Shown here one piece after another: positions 1 to 14,464 of a stretch of 34,641 nt of DNA. The stretch is from Actinomycetota bacterium. Lineage in GTDB: Bacteria; Actinomycetota; Thermoleophilia; Gaiellales; Gaiellaceae. A program made the translations under genes and the position numbers. Under the pieces are notes generated by a model. The model made no database searches, was not told the origin of the DNA, and saw only the letters and a program-made list of their open reading frames with translations. How positions within the stretch are numbered: the stretch's first letter is position 1; each line of letters opens with the position of its first letter. The stretch is taken from contig JACDEU010000029.1 of NCBI GenBank assembly GCA_013816245.1, positions 1 to 34,641 of the forward strand, in the 5' to 3' direction.

Positions 1-2
1 AA

Positions 3-1340
3 CGCGTGACCTACTACATCCGCAAGAACGCGAAGTGGAGCGACGGTGTACCGGTGACCGGCAAGGACTTCCGGTTTACATTGGCGACTGCGCTCAATCC
101 GAAGTACAAGGATCACATCGACCCACTTGGGTGGGAAGAGATTCGCAGCATGAAAGGCAACGGCAAGGTCGTAACCGTCACGTTCAAGAAAAATTACGCA
201 CCATGGAAGGGCCTGTTCGGATACATCCTCCCGGAGCACGCGCTGTCGGGCACGGACATGCTGACGGTCTGGAACGACTGCATCTGCAATCCGAAGAAGG
301 GCAACGCTCCGATCGGTGACGGTCCGTTCCTCCTGACCAAGTTCGACCGCGGCTCGGGCGTTACGCTCGAGAGGAACCCTCGCGGCTGGTACGGAAAGCG
401 GGCGAAGCTGGACTCGGTCGTGTTCCGGTTCATCACGAACACGAACTCCGAGATCCAGGCGATCCGTGGCGGCGAGGTAGACGCGATCTATCCGCAGCCC
501 CAGCTCGCACTTGCCGACCTGAAGGGTCAGAACGGCCTGAAGATCCAGACGCATCTGGGGCTTCAGGAAGAGCACATCGAAATCCAGCAGGGCCCCAAGG
601 GCAATCCGCTGGCGAAGCAGATATGGCTCCGCCAGGCTCTGATCACCTCGCTCAACCGCACCGCTGCAGCGAAGGCCCTGTACGGCACGCTGAACCCGAA
701 CATCAGCGCGCTGAACAGCCTCGTTCGCTTGACGAACGAGCCGGGCTACTCGCCTCACTTCAACAAGTGGAACTACAACGTCAACAAGGTCAGCTCGCTC
801 ATGAAGGCCCACAACTGCACCAAGGGCGGCGACGGGATCTACACGTGCAACGGCACGAGGGTCTCCTTCCTGTTCGAGTCGACCCGCGGCAACAAGCTCC
901 GCGAGCTCGCCTTCACGATCTTCCAGGATCAAGCTGCGAAGGCCGGAATCGAGCTCAAGAACGGCTTCGTGCCCGCGGGCACGCTGTTCGGTAGTCATCT
1001 GCCGGAGCACAACTTCGACCTCGCGATGTTCACGTACGTGCTCGGGGTCGATCCTCACTACAACGTCAGCATCTTCTCGTGCGGCTCCGATGGCAACTAC
1101 GGGGAGTACTGCAACCGCAACGTCACGAAGCTGCTGCAGGCCTCAGACCACCAGCTGAACGAGGCAAAGCGCGTGGTGCTGATCAACAAGGCCGACGCCA
1201 TCATGGCGAACGACGTACCGCAGATCCCGCTGTTCCAGCGGGCGACCTACTTCGTCTACAAGTCCAACCTCAAGGGCATGGTCGACAACGCCAGCTCGCA
1301 GGGTCCGAGCTGGAATGCCGAGGCTTGGTCCAAGAGCTAA
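3..1340 (+). CDS. oppA: Oligopeptide/dipeptide ABC transporter substrate-binding protein, 5' end missing
   Basis: This is the C-terminal part of a family 5 extracellular solute-binding protein (SBP_bac_5), which captures peptides or similar ligands outside the cell and delivers them to the OppBCDF permease. The reading frame is open to the window edge, so the signal peptide and N-terminus lie upstream; the GTG at 6 is internal. Family features include the KWSDG.PVTGKDFRF segment at the visible N-terminus and the GDGPFLL..FDRG....ERNP.GWYG block around residue 105. Six cysteines occur in three close pairs (C-I-C; C..12..C; C..9..C), which fits disulfides in an exported protein. The gene is followed after a strong hairpin by oppB, so it heads the operon. 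The ligand cannot be told from the sequence. Confidence 0.93.
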   Translation, partial: RVTYYIRKNAKWSDGVPVTGKDFRFTLATALNPKYKDHIDPLGWEEIRSMKGNGKVVTVTFKKNYAPWKGLFGYILPEHALSGTDMLTVWNDCICNPKKGNAPIGDGPFLLTKFDRGSGVTLERNPRGWYGKRAKLDSVVFRFITNTNSEIQAIRGGEVDAIYPQPQLALADLKGQNGLKIQTHLGLQEEHIEIQQGPKGNPLAKQIWLRQALITSLNRTAAAKALYGTLNPNISALNSLVRLTNEPGYSPHFNKWNYNVNKVSSLMKAHNCTKGGDGIYTCNGTRVSFLFESTRGNKLRELAFTIFQDQAAKAGIELKNGFVPAGTLFGSHLPEHNFDLAMFTYVLGVDPHYNVSIFSCGSDGNYGEYCNRNVTKLLQASDHQLNEAKRVVLINKADAIMANDVPQIPLFQRATYFVYKSNLKGMVDNASSQGPSWNAEAWSKS

Positions 1341-1380
1341 GGGAACGCTGGCGTAGCAGGTAGCGTTCTGAATCACCGAC

Positions 1381-1413
1381 CGGGTCCCGCCCCTGAAAAC
1401 GGGGCGGGACTCG
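1381..1413 (+). terminator. Strong hairpin between oppA and oppB (attenuator or partial terminator)
   Basis: Arms 1381-1393 and 1401-1413 pair over 13 bp with a single G-T pair around a 7-nt loop (TGAAAAC); the inner ten pairs (GTCCCGCCCC/GGGGCGGGAC) are perfect. No real T-run follows, only TTCATAAT. Such hairpins between binding-protein and permease genes commonly stabilise the upstream message or reduce read-through, giving excess binding protein. That role is inferred here. Confidence 0.7.
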
Positions 1414-1432
1414 TTCATAATGAGGCGGCCAG

Positions 1433-2407
1433 ATGCTGACTTACATCATCAGAAGAGTTCTCTACAGCATCCCTGTGCTCGTGGCCACGAGCTTTCTGAT
1501 CTTCACCTTCGTCTCGATCAGCGGTGACCCGCTCGGGCGTCTTCGGGCGAACCCGAACATCTCGCAGCAGCGGTTTCATGCCATCGAGCACAGCAAGAAC
1601 CTCGACCGGCCGATCGTCGTCCGATACGGCTACTGGGTGCACGACGCAGTCACGAACCAGTTCGGGACAACGCTCTTCGGCCAGCGAAAGATCTGGCCGG
1701 ACCTCCAGCGCGTGATGGGACATACGCTGCAGTTCGTGTTGACGGCGATCATCCTCTCCGTCCTCATCGGCGTCGCGATCGGCGTCTACTCGGCCTTACG
1801 TCAATACTCGCCGTTCGACTACGCAACCACGACAATCAGCTTCGTCGGCTTCGCGACGCCTGTGTTCTGGCTCGCGCTGATGCTGCAGGTGGTGGTCGTG
1901 AACATCTTCTTGAAATGGCACGTGCGCGTCTTCTACACCTCGGGCCTCTCGTCACCGTTTCCCGGACATGGGCTGCACTGGCTCATGGACCGCGTTCAGC
2001 ATCTCGCTCTTCCCGTGATCGCCCTTTGCATCCTCGGCGTTGCGGGTTACAGCCGCTACATGCGCGCATCGATGCTGGAGGTCCTCAATTCCGATTACGT
2101 TCGCACTGCACGCGCCAAAGGGCTGATCGAGCGGCGCGTGGTGATGAAGCACGCGTTCCGCAATGCCTTGATCCCCTTGATCACCTTGGTCGCGCTCGAC
2201 TTCGGCGCGATTTTCGCCGGCGCCGTGGTGACGGAGACGATCTTCACGCTCGACGGGATGGGTTTCTACTTCATCAACGCGCTACAGGCGAGCGATCCTT
2301 ATCCGGTCATGGCGTGGCTCATGGTCGTCGCAACTATGGTGATCGCCTTCAACCTCATCGCCGACATCCTGTACGGCGTCTTCGACCCGAGGATCCGCTA
2401 TGACTGA
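1433..2407 (+). CDS. oppB: Peptide ABC transporter permease OppB/DppB
   Basis: Inner-membrane permease subunit of 324 aa, BPD_transp_1 family. A first membrane helix lies at about residues 9-30 (RRVLYSIPVLVATSFLIFTF), followed by the usual periplasmic stretch and a core of further helices. The EAA loop that contacts the ATPase is visible as the segment YVRTARAKGL followed by HAFRNALIPLIT near residues 222-250. The ATG at 1433 is preceded by GAGG at 1422-1425, a good ribosome-binding site. The end overlaps oppC by 8 nt, which implies translational coupling. OppB pairs with OppC to form the channel. Confidence 0.95.
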   Translation: MLTYIIRRVLYSIPVLVATSFLIFTFVSISGDPLGRLRANPNISQQRFHAIEHSKNLDRPIVVRYGYWVHDAVTNQFGTTLFGQRKIWPDLQRVMGHTLQFVLTAIILSVLIGVAIGVYSALRQYSPFDYATTTISFVGFATPVFWLALMLQVVVVNIFLKWHVRVFYTSGLSSPFPGHGLHWLMDRVQHLALPVIALCILGVAGYSRYMRASMLEVLNSDYVRTARAKGLIERRVVMKHAFRNALIPLITLVALDFGAIFAGAVVTETIFTLDGMGFYFINALQASDPYPVMAWLMVVATMVIAFNLIADILYGVFDPRIRYD

Positions 2408-3438
2408 TCAACCCCGCGTCCACGATCCCAAAGTTCCCAGCTCGCTCGCGCTCGGCCCGGAGATCGATCATGAGCCGGCCGGCGGTGCGCACACGATCAG
2501 CCGCGCGCTGCCGGGCGATTCGAGTGAGCTCCTCTACGAGTATGGGCTCGAGATCGAGGCGCGCAGCCAGTGGGGCTACGCACGTAAGCGGTTCTTCCGT
2601 CACCGCTTGGCCCTCGCCAGCGTGATCGTCCTCGCGGGCATCTTCGGCTGCGGCATCCTCGCCAACTACATCGCCCCGTACTCGTACAAGGAGATCCCGT
2701 ACATCAGCATCGCGGGAACGAGCGTGATCGACACCAGCCAGATCCTGGCGAAGCCGAGCAGGCATCACCTCTTCGGGACAGACTCGGCCGGCCGCGACAC
2801 CTTCAGCCGGACGCTCTACGGGATCCGGACATCCGCGCGCGTCGGGATTTTCGTCGGCCTCCTCTCGACACTGATCGGCACGATCATCGGTGGGCTTGCA
2901 GGCTTCTACGGCGGCTGGATCGACAACCTGCTGATGCGGATGACCGATCTCTTCCTGACGTTACCCCTGCTGGCGGTCCTCCTGACCGCGGCAAAGTTCC
3001 TGAACAGCAGCACGCCGACCACGCTCGCGGTTCTCATAGCCTGTCTGATCTGGACCGGCATCGCGCGCATCGTGCGCGGTGTTTTCCTCTCCTTGCGTGA
3101 GAAGGAGTACGTCGAGGCCGCGCGCGCCGCAGGCGCGGGCGACTTCCGGATCATGCTTCGCCACATGGTGCCGAACTCGATCGGTCCCATCGTCGTGGCG
3201 GCAACCCTCACGATCGGAACCGCGATCTCCCTCGAGGCGACGCTCTCCTTCCTCGGCTTCGGCATCCGGCCGCCGACGCCGGCACTCGGCGCACTGCTCG
3301 ACGAGGGTCAGGAAGCCGGGCTCGACAAGTGGTGGCTCGTCACCTATCCCGGCCTGCTGATCGTGGCCATCATCCTCTGCATCAACTTCATCGGCGACGG
3401 GCTCCGCGACGCCCTCGATCCCACGCAGCGCCGCGTCC

Positions 3439-3446
<8 letters not shown>
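2400..3446 (+). CDS. oppC: Peptide ABC transporter permease OppC/DppC
   Basis: Second membrane subunit of the importer, 348 aa, with an N-terminal OppC_N-type segment and a BPD_transp_1 core. The N-terminus is longer than usual: about 60 hydrophilic residues precede the first helix (LALASVIVLAGIFGCGILANYIAPYS). The hallmark H-LFGTDSAGRDTFSR-LYG segment and the EAA loop (EYVEAARAAGAGDFRIMLRHMVPNS) are both present. The ATG lies inside the end of oppB (8-nt overlap), and the 3' end overlaps oppD by another 8 nt. Confidence 0.95.
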
Positions 3447-4470
<1,024 letters not shown>

Positions 4471-4471
4471 C

Positions 4472-5530
4472 ATGAGCGAAGCACTCGTCCCTGAAGTCAT
4501 CCACGAGCGGGCCGAGGAAGGCCGGGAGATCCTTCGCATCGAGGGGCTCGTGAAGCACTTCCCGATCACTGCCGGGATCTTCAAGCGCCGGGTCGGCCAG
4601 GTGCATGCCGTCGACGGCGTCGATCTCTCGCTCCGGGCAGGAGAGACGCTCGGCCTGGTCGGCGAGTCCGGCTGCGGCAAGACCACTCTCGGGCGGACCG
4701 TGATCAAGCTCCTGCCTCCGACCGAAGGGAAGATCCTCTTTAACGGTGCGGACATCACCGGTTACAGCCGCCGTCGCATGCGCGACGTGCGCCGTGAGTT
4801 GCAGATCGTCTTTCAGGATCCTTACGCGTCGCTGAACCCCCGCATGACCGTCCGCGAGATCGTGGCGGAGCCGCTGCGCGTGCACAAGCTCTACAAGGGC
4901 CGTGAAGGCCGGCGCCGGATCGACGAGCTCCTGCGCACGGTTGGACTGAGCCCTGAACACGCGAACCGGTTCCCGCACGAGTTCTCCGGCGGTCAGCGCC
5001 AGCGCATCGGTTTTGCGCGTGCTCTTGCGCTGAACCCCCAGATGGTGATTCTCGACGAGCCGGTCTCGGCGCTCGACGTTTCGATTCGCGCGCAGGTCGT
5101 CAACCTGCTCGAGTCGTTGCAGCGGGACTTCGGCCTCACGTACCTCTTCATCGCGCATGACCTGTCGCTCGTCCGTCACATCTCCGACCGCGTGGCGGTG
5201 ATGTACCTCGGGAAGGTCGTCGAGATCGGGGCGAGGGACGACATCTTCGACCGTCCCTCGCACCCGTACACCCAGGCATTGCTGTCGGCGATTCCGATCG
5301 AGGATCCGGCGCACCGTGGCAGGCGCAAGCGCATCGTGCTCGAGGGCGACGTCCCGAGCCCCGCGAATCCCCCTTCCGGCTGCCGGTTCCGGACTCGCTG
5401 TTGGAAGGCACAGCCGATCTGCGCCGAGGAGGAGCCCGCTCTGATCGACAGAGGGCAGGGGCACCCGAGCGCCTGCCACTTCGCCGAGATCGACAAGCCG
5501 CTCGACATCCTCCAACCAGCCGCGAGCTGA
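4472..5530 (+). CDS. oppF: Peptide ABC transporter ATPase OppF/DppF
   Basis: Second ATPase of the importer, 352 aa, last gene of the operon and 1 nt after oppD. It shows the longer N-terminus typical of OppF (HFPITAGIFKRRVGQVHAVDGV), Walker A GESGCGKTT at 64-72, the Q-loop (IVFQDPYASLNPR), signature EFSGGQRQR, Walker B (MVILDEPVSALD), H-loop (FIAHDLS) and an oligo_HPY tail with C-x3-R-x3-C-x5-C cysteines. Together with OppD it forms the heterodimeric motor. No clear terminator follows it. Confidence 0.95.
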   Translation: MSEALVPEVIHERAEEGREILRIEGLVKHFPITAGIFKRRVGQVHAVDGVDLSLRAGETLGLVGESGCGKTTLGRTVIKLLPPTEGKILFNGADITGYSRRRMRDVRRELQIVFQDPYASLNPRMTVREIVAEPLRVHKLYKGREGRRRIDELLRTVGLSPEHANRFPHEFSGGQRQRIGFARALALNPQMVILDEPVSALDVSIRAQVVNLLESLQRDFGLTYLFIAHDLSLVRHISDRVAVMYLGKVVEIGARDDIFDRPSHPYTQALLSAIPIEDPAHRGRRKRIVLEGDVPSPANPPSGCRFRTRCWKAQPICAEEEPALIDRGQGHPSACHFAEIDKPLDILQPAAS

Positions 5531-5540
5531 GATCAGCCCG

Positions 5541-5801
5541 GTGAGGCGCGGACTTCTTCTGGTCGCGCTTCTAGGGTCGAGCCTCGCACTGCCGCCGAGC
5601 GGGCTCGCCGAGCCGGTAGTCGGGCCGCAGCACGTTCTGGTCATCCTCGGGACCTGGGGGCCACAGCTCGGTGCCGACCTGACCGAGGAGCCGGTCGTGG
5701 TGGGAAGAGCGTTGCCCGGAGCGCACACGGTCAGGGTGGTCGCGGTCGACCGCGCCGGCAATCGGAGCCGCCCGGCGCTCCGCCGCATCGAAACCCAGTA
5801 A
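5541..5801 (+). pseudogene. Short secreted-protein fragment, possibly a deleted protease remnant
   Basis: An 86-codon frame from GTG 5541. Residues 1-22 look like a signal peptide (RRG followed by LLLVALLGSSLALPPSG and a likely cut near GLAEP). It continues with QHVLVILGTWGPQ, which resembles the opening of secreted gametolysin/immune-inhibitor-like peptidases, then passes directly to PGAHTVRVVAVDRAGNRS, typical of the last strands of a bacterial Ig/FN3 domain. Any catalytic domain between these parts is absent. I infer an internally deleted remnant; a genuine small secreted protein is the alternative. No Shine-Dalgarno site is obvious, and the family assignment rests on memory of similar sequences. 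Confidence 0.4.
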
Positions 5802-5841
5802 CGCCAACTGCAGTCCAGAAACGGCGTCCAACTACGTGCAC

Positions 5842-7023
5842 ATGCCGACTCGCCTATTCCTGATCGCCGGGGCGCTCCTCGTGCTCTTGCTTCCTTCGCC
5901 CGCCGGCGCGGGGGCGCCGCCTGGTGGGATTCGGCTCGACGACGACCCATTTGCTCGGACCACGTACCTCTCTCGCTGCAGCCTCCTTCGGAAGGAGGCC
6001 GTGATCTGGAATTGCTACGTGACGCGTCTACTCACCGACGTCGAGAAAGCGAACGACCCGGCGCACGAGCTGCCGCGGATCGATCGGAAGGTACGTGCGG
6101 GCGGCGGATACCTTCAGAGCAGCTGTCACATGATGATGCACGTCGTCGGCCGCATGTACGCACGGAAGCATCACGTGACGCTTGCGAACCTCCAGCGCTA
6201 TCTGCCGAGGTCGAACGACCCCGGCTGCTCGGCCGGCTTCGGCATGGGAATGGTGATGACGCTCGGCGCTCAGATCGGCAAACTGGGACCGGACGGAGCA
6301 GTTCGGCTGTGCCTGGGTGCACCAACGCGCTTCCGGTCGTATACCTGCATTCACACGTTGGGTCACGCTTACATGCGTCTGTACCACGAGAATTTGAAGT
6401 ACGGCCTCCAGGCCTGTCGTGCACTCCCCGCGAGGCAGGCGCCCGACTGCGCGCAGGGGGCGTACCACGACTACTGGCTGGGAATCGCCGGGCACGACAG
6501 TGCTAAACGGCAGCGCAGCGCCGTCACCACCGCCCGCGTACTTTGCAGCCGCGCGATTCCCGGTTTCGTGAGGCCTTGCTGGTATCGCTACTTCCTCGAG
6601 GTCCCGCCGAAGAAGTCGCCCGAGAACGCCGCCGGCATTCGTGGGTTGTGCGCGGGGCTCTCCGGTGCGCAGCGCGGCGGCTGCATCGCCGCCGCCTCCC
6701 TCGTGACCTCGCCGGATCCGTTCAGCCAGCTGCGAGTCTGCGGGCGGCTCCGTGGTGCGGACAGCGTGAGCTGTCTCTACGGGCTGAACGTCCAGAACCT
6801 TGCTCAGGCCCCTGGATCAAGGCGGGTCAAGCTGATCGACGGCTGCTCAAAGCTGGGCGCGAACGCCCGCACCGGCTGTTACCAGTGGCTTGGGACGGCG
6901 CTGGCAGTCGTGACCAACGGCCGCTTTGCAAACCGTGCCTGCCCTTTCATCAGCGCGCCCGGCCGCGGCCCGTGCCTCACCGGAGCCCGGCGGATGAACG
7001 ATGCTCTGGTCAGCTTTAGCTAA
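5842..7023 (+). CDS. Secreted protein of tandem cysteine-pair repeats
   Basis: I do not recognise a named family. The ATG at 5842 opens 393 aa with a clear signal peptide (RLFLIAGALLVLLLPSPAGAGA); a GTG two codons earlier is possible. The mature protein has 18 cysteines. Six pairs are spaced exactly C-x10-C (192/203, 235/246, 270/281, 300/311, 335/346, 367/378), two are C-x11-C (46/58, 157/169), and one is wider (95/129). Repeat starts are 30-43 residues apart, which suggests disulfide-clamped helical hairpins. The N-terminal half also carries histidines in H-x3-H settings (H96/H100, H171/H175) next to cysteines, a possible metal site. An extracellular location is inferred from the signal and the even cysteine count. 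Confidence 0.75.
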   Translation: MPTRLFLIAGALLVLLLPSPAGAGAPPGGIRLDDDPFARTTYLSRCSLLRKEAVIWNCYVTRLLTDVEKANDPAHELPRIDRKVRAGGGYLQSSCHMMMHVVGRMYARKHHVTLANLQRYLPRSNDPGCSAGFGMGMVMTLGAQIGKLGPDGAVRLCLGAPTRFRSYTCIHTLGHAYMRLYHENLKYGLQACRALPARQAPDCAQGAYHDYWLGIAGHDSAKRQRSAVTTARVLCSRAIPGFVRPCWYRYFLEVPPKKSPENAAGIRGLCAGLSGAQRGGCIAAASLVTSPDPFSQLRVCGRLRGADSVSCLYGLNVQNLAQAPGSRRVKLIDGCSKLGANARTGCYQWLGTALAVVTNGRFANRACPFISAPGRGPCLTGARRMNDALVSFS

Positions 7024-7027
7024 AGCT
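7012..7027. repeat. Perfect 16-bp palindrome over a stop codon
   Basis: AGCTTTAGCTAAAGCT is its own reverse complement and covers the TAA stop of the cysteine-pair protein; three more T residues follow (7028-7030). As RNA it would form a 6-bp hairpin with an AGCT tetraloop, so a weak terminator is possible, as is a protein-binding site upstream of the next gene. Confidence 0.4.
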
Positions 7028-7048
7028 TTTAGGCGATAAGACGAAGAA

Positions 7049-7561
7049 ATGGCTAACTTCTCCTGGGTAAGGCCGTCAGAACTCTTGGTGAGAGACGCTA
7101 TGGGGCAGATCGCATCAATTCTCGATTGTGAGCGCGTACGCGGATCTGTCTCGGCGTCCGTCGACGGTGAGCTCTCGGAGGTCGAGGCCGCGGGGCTCGA
7201 GGCGCATCTGGCCTCGTGCGAGTCCTGCCGCCTCTACGCCGCCGACTCGGCCGAGACCGCTCGGCTGCTGCGGGGCGCACCGCTCGAGCAGCTCGGCTTC
7301 ACGATCGCTCTTCCCTCGCGGTTCGCAGTCGCGCGGCAGCTGCAGGTCGCCGCCGCTGCTGCCGCGATCGCAGCAACGGTCGGCCTCAGCGCCGTCGTCG
7401 GGACACTCGGTTCGGCGCGGACCACGTCTGGCGACGCGCAGGCTCTTGCAGGTGCGTCGGAGCCAATCGCGCTCCGCAATCCCGAGGCAGAGCTGAAGCT
7501 GCTGCAGCGGGCCACCGGGTCTCGTTCCAGGCTCGCGATCCACGCGCGCCAGGCGCTCTAG
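7049..7561 (+). CDS. Anti-sigma-factor-like zinc-finger membrane protein
   Basis: A 170-aa protein with an N-terminal zf-HC2/ZAS-type domain: after DCERVRGSVSASVDGELSEVE comes H-LAS-C-ES-C, the H-x3-C-x2-C zinc motif of anti-sigma factors. One hydrophobic segment follows at about residues 99-121 (VAAAAAAIAATVGLSAVVG), then a short extracytoplasmic tail. Such proteins hold an ECF sigma factor at the membrane, but no sigma gene is adjacent, so the partner is unknown. The start is uncertain: ATG 7049 gives 170 aa, while ATG 7100 (codon 18) begins just before the conserved domain. It lies 84 bp before atpD. Confidence 0.7.
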   Translation: MANFSWVRPSELLVRDAMGQIASILDCERVRGSVSASVDGELSEVEAAGLEAHLASCESCRLYAADSAETARLLRGAPLEQLGFTIALPSRFAVARQLQVAAAAAAIAATVGLSAVVGTLGSARTTSGDAQALAGASEPIALRNPEAELKLLQRATGSRSRLAIHARQAL

Positions 7562-9586
<2,025 letters not shown>

Positions 9587-9590
<4 letters not shown>

Positions 9591-10690
9591 GCGACGAGCT
9601 GTGGCGCGGCGCTGAGCGCCGCGACGCGGAGGACTGCCTGGTGGACGGGCTCCGTGTCGGTGAGCCTGCAGTAGCCCAGCGCCTTCGCCACCTCGCCACA
9701 CTCCTCGTCGACGATGCCGGCCTCGACGTCGCCGACCTGGTCGCGCCATTCGTCTCCCTGGAGCGGGTACCACTTGCGATCCCACGGCAAGGTGGCGAAC
9801 GGCATGCGATGACCGGCCTGCGGCACGAGGTCGTCGTCGTAGGACAGCCCGATGGCCGAGCAAATGCCCCGCACGACAGCAGCCGGTTCCCTGACGAAGT
9901 CCTCGAAGCGAACCGCCACGAACCGGCCTGTCTTCGGCCCGTCCTCGAGGGCGAGCTGCGTCGAATTGCGCCAATGCTGGGCCACGAGACGTAGCTTGTC
10001 TTCGTAGGAGACCTCGACGCGCCAGTCCGGTGGTTTCCGGCGCACGGCGCGGAAAGACATCGTGTACGGGTTCCGCACGACAAGGACGAATTGCGGTTCG
10101 TCGCCCTCGAGCAGCCGGTCGAGGTACGGGATCTTCACGGTGTAGGTGTGCGTCTTGTCGAGGAAGCGCGCCGCATGAGAGTCGTCGGCATACACCGCGA
10201 CGTGCTCCTTCAGGATTCGCTCGAAGCGTGCGCTGTCGTTCGGCGTCGCATCCTCGGCTGTGTTGCGGTAGTGCGGGAGCAGCAGATCCGACGCGTAGAC
10301 GGACGCGTGCTCGGTTCCGACGAGCGGGTGGTCGAGATCGTCGCGATGCGTCGAGCTCCAGAGCGTCCGCGGCAGCGCGTGCATCCGGTTCCGGACGAAG
10401 GCGAGCTCGTCCGTCGCGACCCAGTAGTCCGAGCTGCCGCTCATACTCACGACCGATGGGTGCCGTAGGAGGCAGCGTGCGACCAGCGTCGTCCCCCCGC
10501 CCTGCATGCCAAGGATGAAGATCGGCCGGTCGAGTGGGATCAGGTCGATCCCGGGAAGCCGTCGGCGCACCGACAGCCGCCAGCGGTCTCGTCTTCGCCA
10601 ACGCTCGGCCTTGATCAGGATCGTGCGGATCGACCGGCGCTGGGCATTGCCCCCGAAGAGATAGGAGAGGCCTCGAAATCCGGGCGGCAC
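9587..10690 (-). CDS. Sulfotransferase family protein
   Basis: A 367-aa PAPS-dependent sulfotransferase-like protein, the only clear minus-strand gene. The 5'-phosphosulfate-binding loop is FILGMQGGGTTLVARCLLRHP (GMQGGGTT at 61-68), and the 3'-phosphate site is FVLVVRNPYTMSFRAV, with arginine and a later serine as expected. A basic N-terminus (about residues 18-45) has no signal or membrane helix, so it is probably cytoplasmic. The acceptor (glycan, lipid or small molecule) cannot be deduced. The GTG start is supported by a TACGAT box exactly 6 nt upstream. It is isolated between atpC (convergent) and metH (divergent), so it is not obviously part of either pathway. Confidence 0.85.
9605..9623. 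terminator. GC hairpin just past atpC
   Basis: An 8-bp perfect stem (CGCGGCGC/GCGCCGCG) with a TGA loop begins 15 nt after the atpC stop. It lies inside the last codons of the opposing sulfotransferase gene and lacks a T-run. Its position favours ending the atpDC message, but this is inference. Confidence 0.4.
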
Positions 10691-10696
10691 AGGGAG

Positions 10697-10702
10697 ATCG
10701 TA
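10697..10702 (-). promoter_or_regulatory. Leaderless-type -10 box of the sulfotransferase gene
   Basis: On the minus strand TACGAT ends 6 nt before GTG 10690, placing the transcript start at or beside the start codon. No Shine-Dalgarno sequence is present in the gap. Confidence 0.5.
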
Positions 10703-10716
10703 ACGGGTGTGGCTGA

Positions 10717-10769
10717 TATCCTCAGGCGACCGGAAAGCTTTGAAGGCAGCTTGGCGACCGGGTTAAAAA
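10717..10769 (+). promoter_or_regulatory. Candidate metH promoters
   Basis: Two options exist. TATCCT at 10717-10722 matches the -10 form used elsewhere in the window. Alternatively TTGAAG (10740-10745) and TAAAAA (10764-10769) are spaced 18 nt apart. The first gives a leader of about 105 nt, the second about 60 nt. The sequence alone does not decide between them. Confidence 0.4.
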
Positions 10770-10772
10770 ACG

Positions 10773-10816
10773 CCTAAAGAGCCCGCGCGCCGTAACCAGG
10801 CGGGGTTCTCCTTAGG
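10773..10816 (+). promoter_or_regulatory. Structured metH leader hairpin
   Basis: CCTAA (10773-10777) pairs with TTAGG (10812-10816). Inside, AGA pairs with TCT and GCCCGC pairs with GCGGGG allowing bulges, giving about 13 pairs around a 13-nt loop. It ends just before the AGGGAAAGG ribosome-site region of metH. It does not match my memory of the SAM-I, SAM-IV, SAH or cobalamin riboswitch consensus. Confidence 0.4.
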
Positions 10817-10834
10817 TTCAGGGAAAGGCACTGG

Positions 10835-14446
<3,612 letters not shown>

Positions 14447-14451
14447 ATCGC

Positions 14452-14457
14452 TACGGT
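14452..14457 (+). promoter_or_regulatory. Leaderless-type -10 box of the YbdK-like gene
   Basis: TACGGT ends 7 nt before GTG 14465, with no Shine-Dalgarno sequence in between. It lies in the short gap after metH, so this gene probably has its own promoter. Confidence 0.45.
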
Positions 14458-14464
14458 CGACGCC

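Noticed and set aside
10691-10834. SAM, SAH or cobalamin riboswitch before metH
   Set aside because: The hairpin lacks the conserved cores I know for these classes, and no B12 box is present; it is kept only as an unidentified structured leader.
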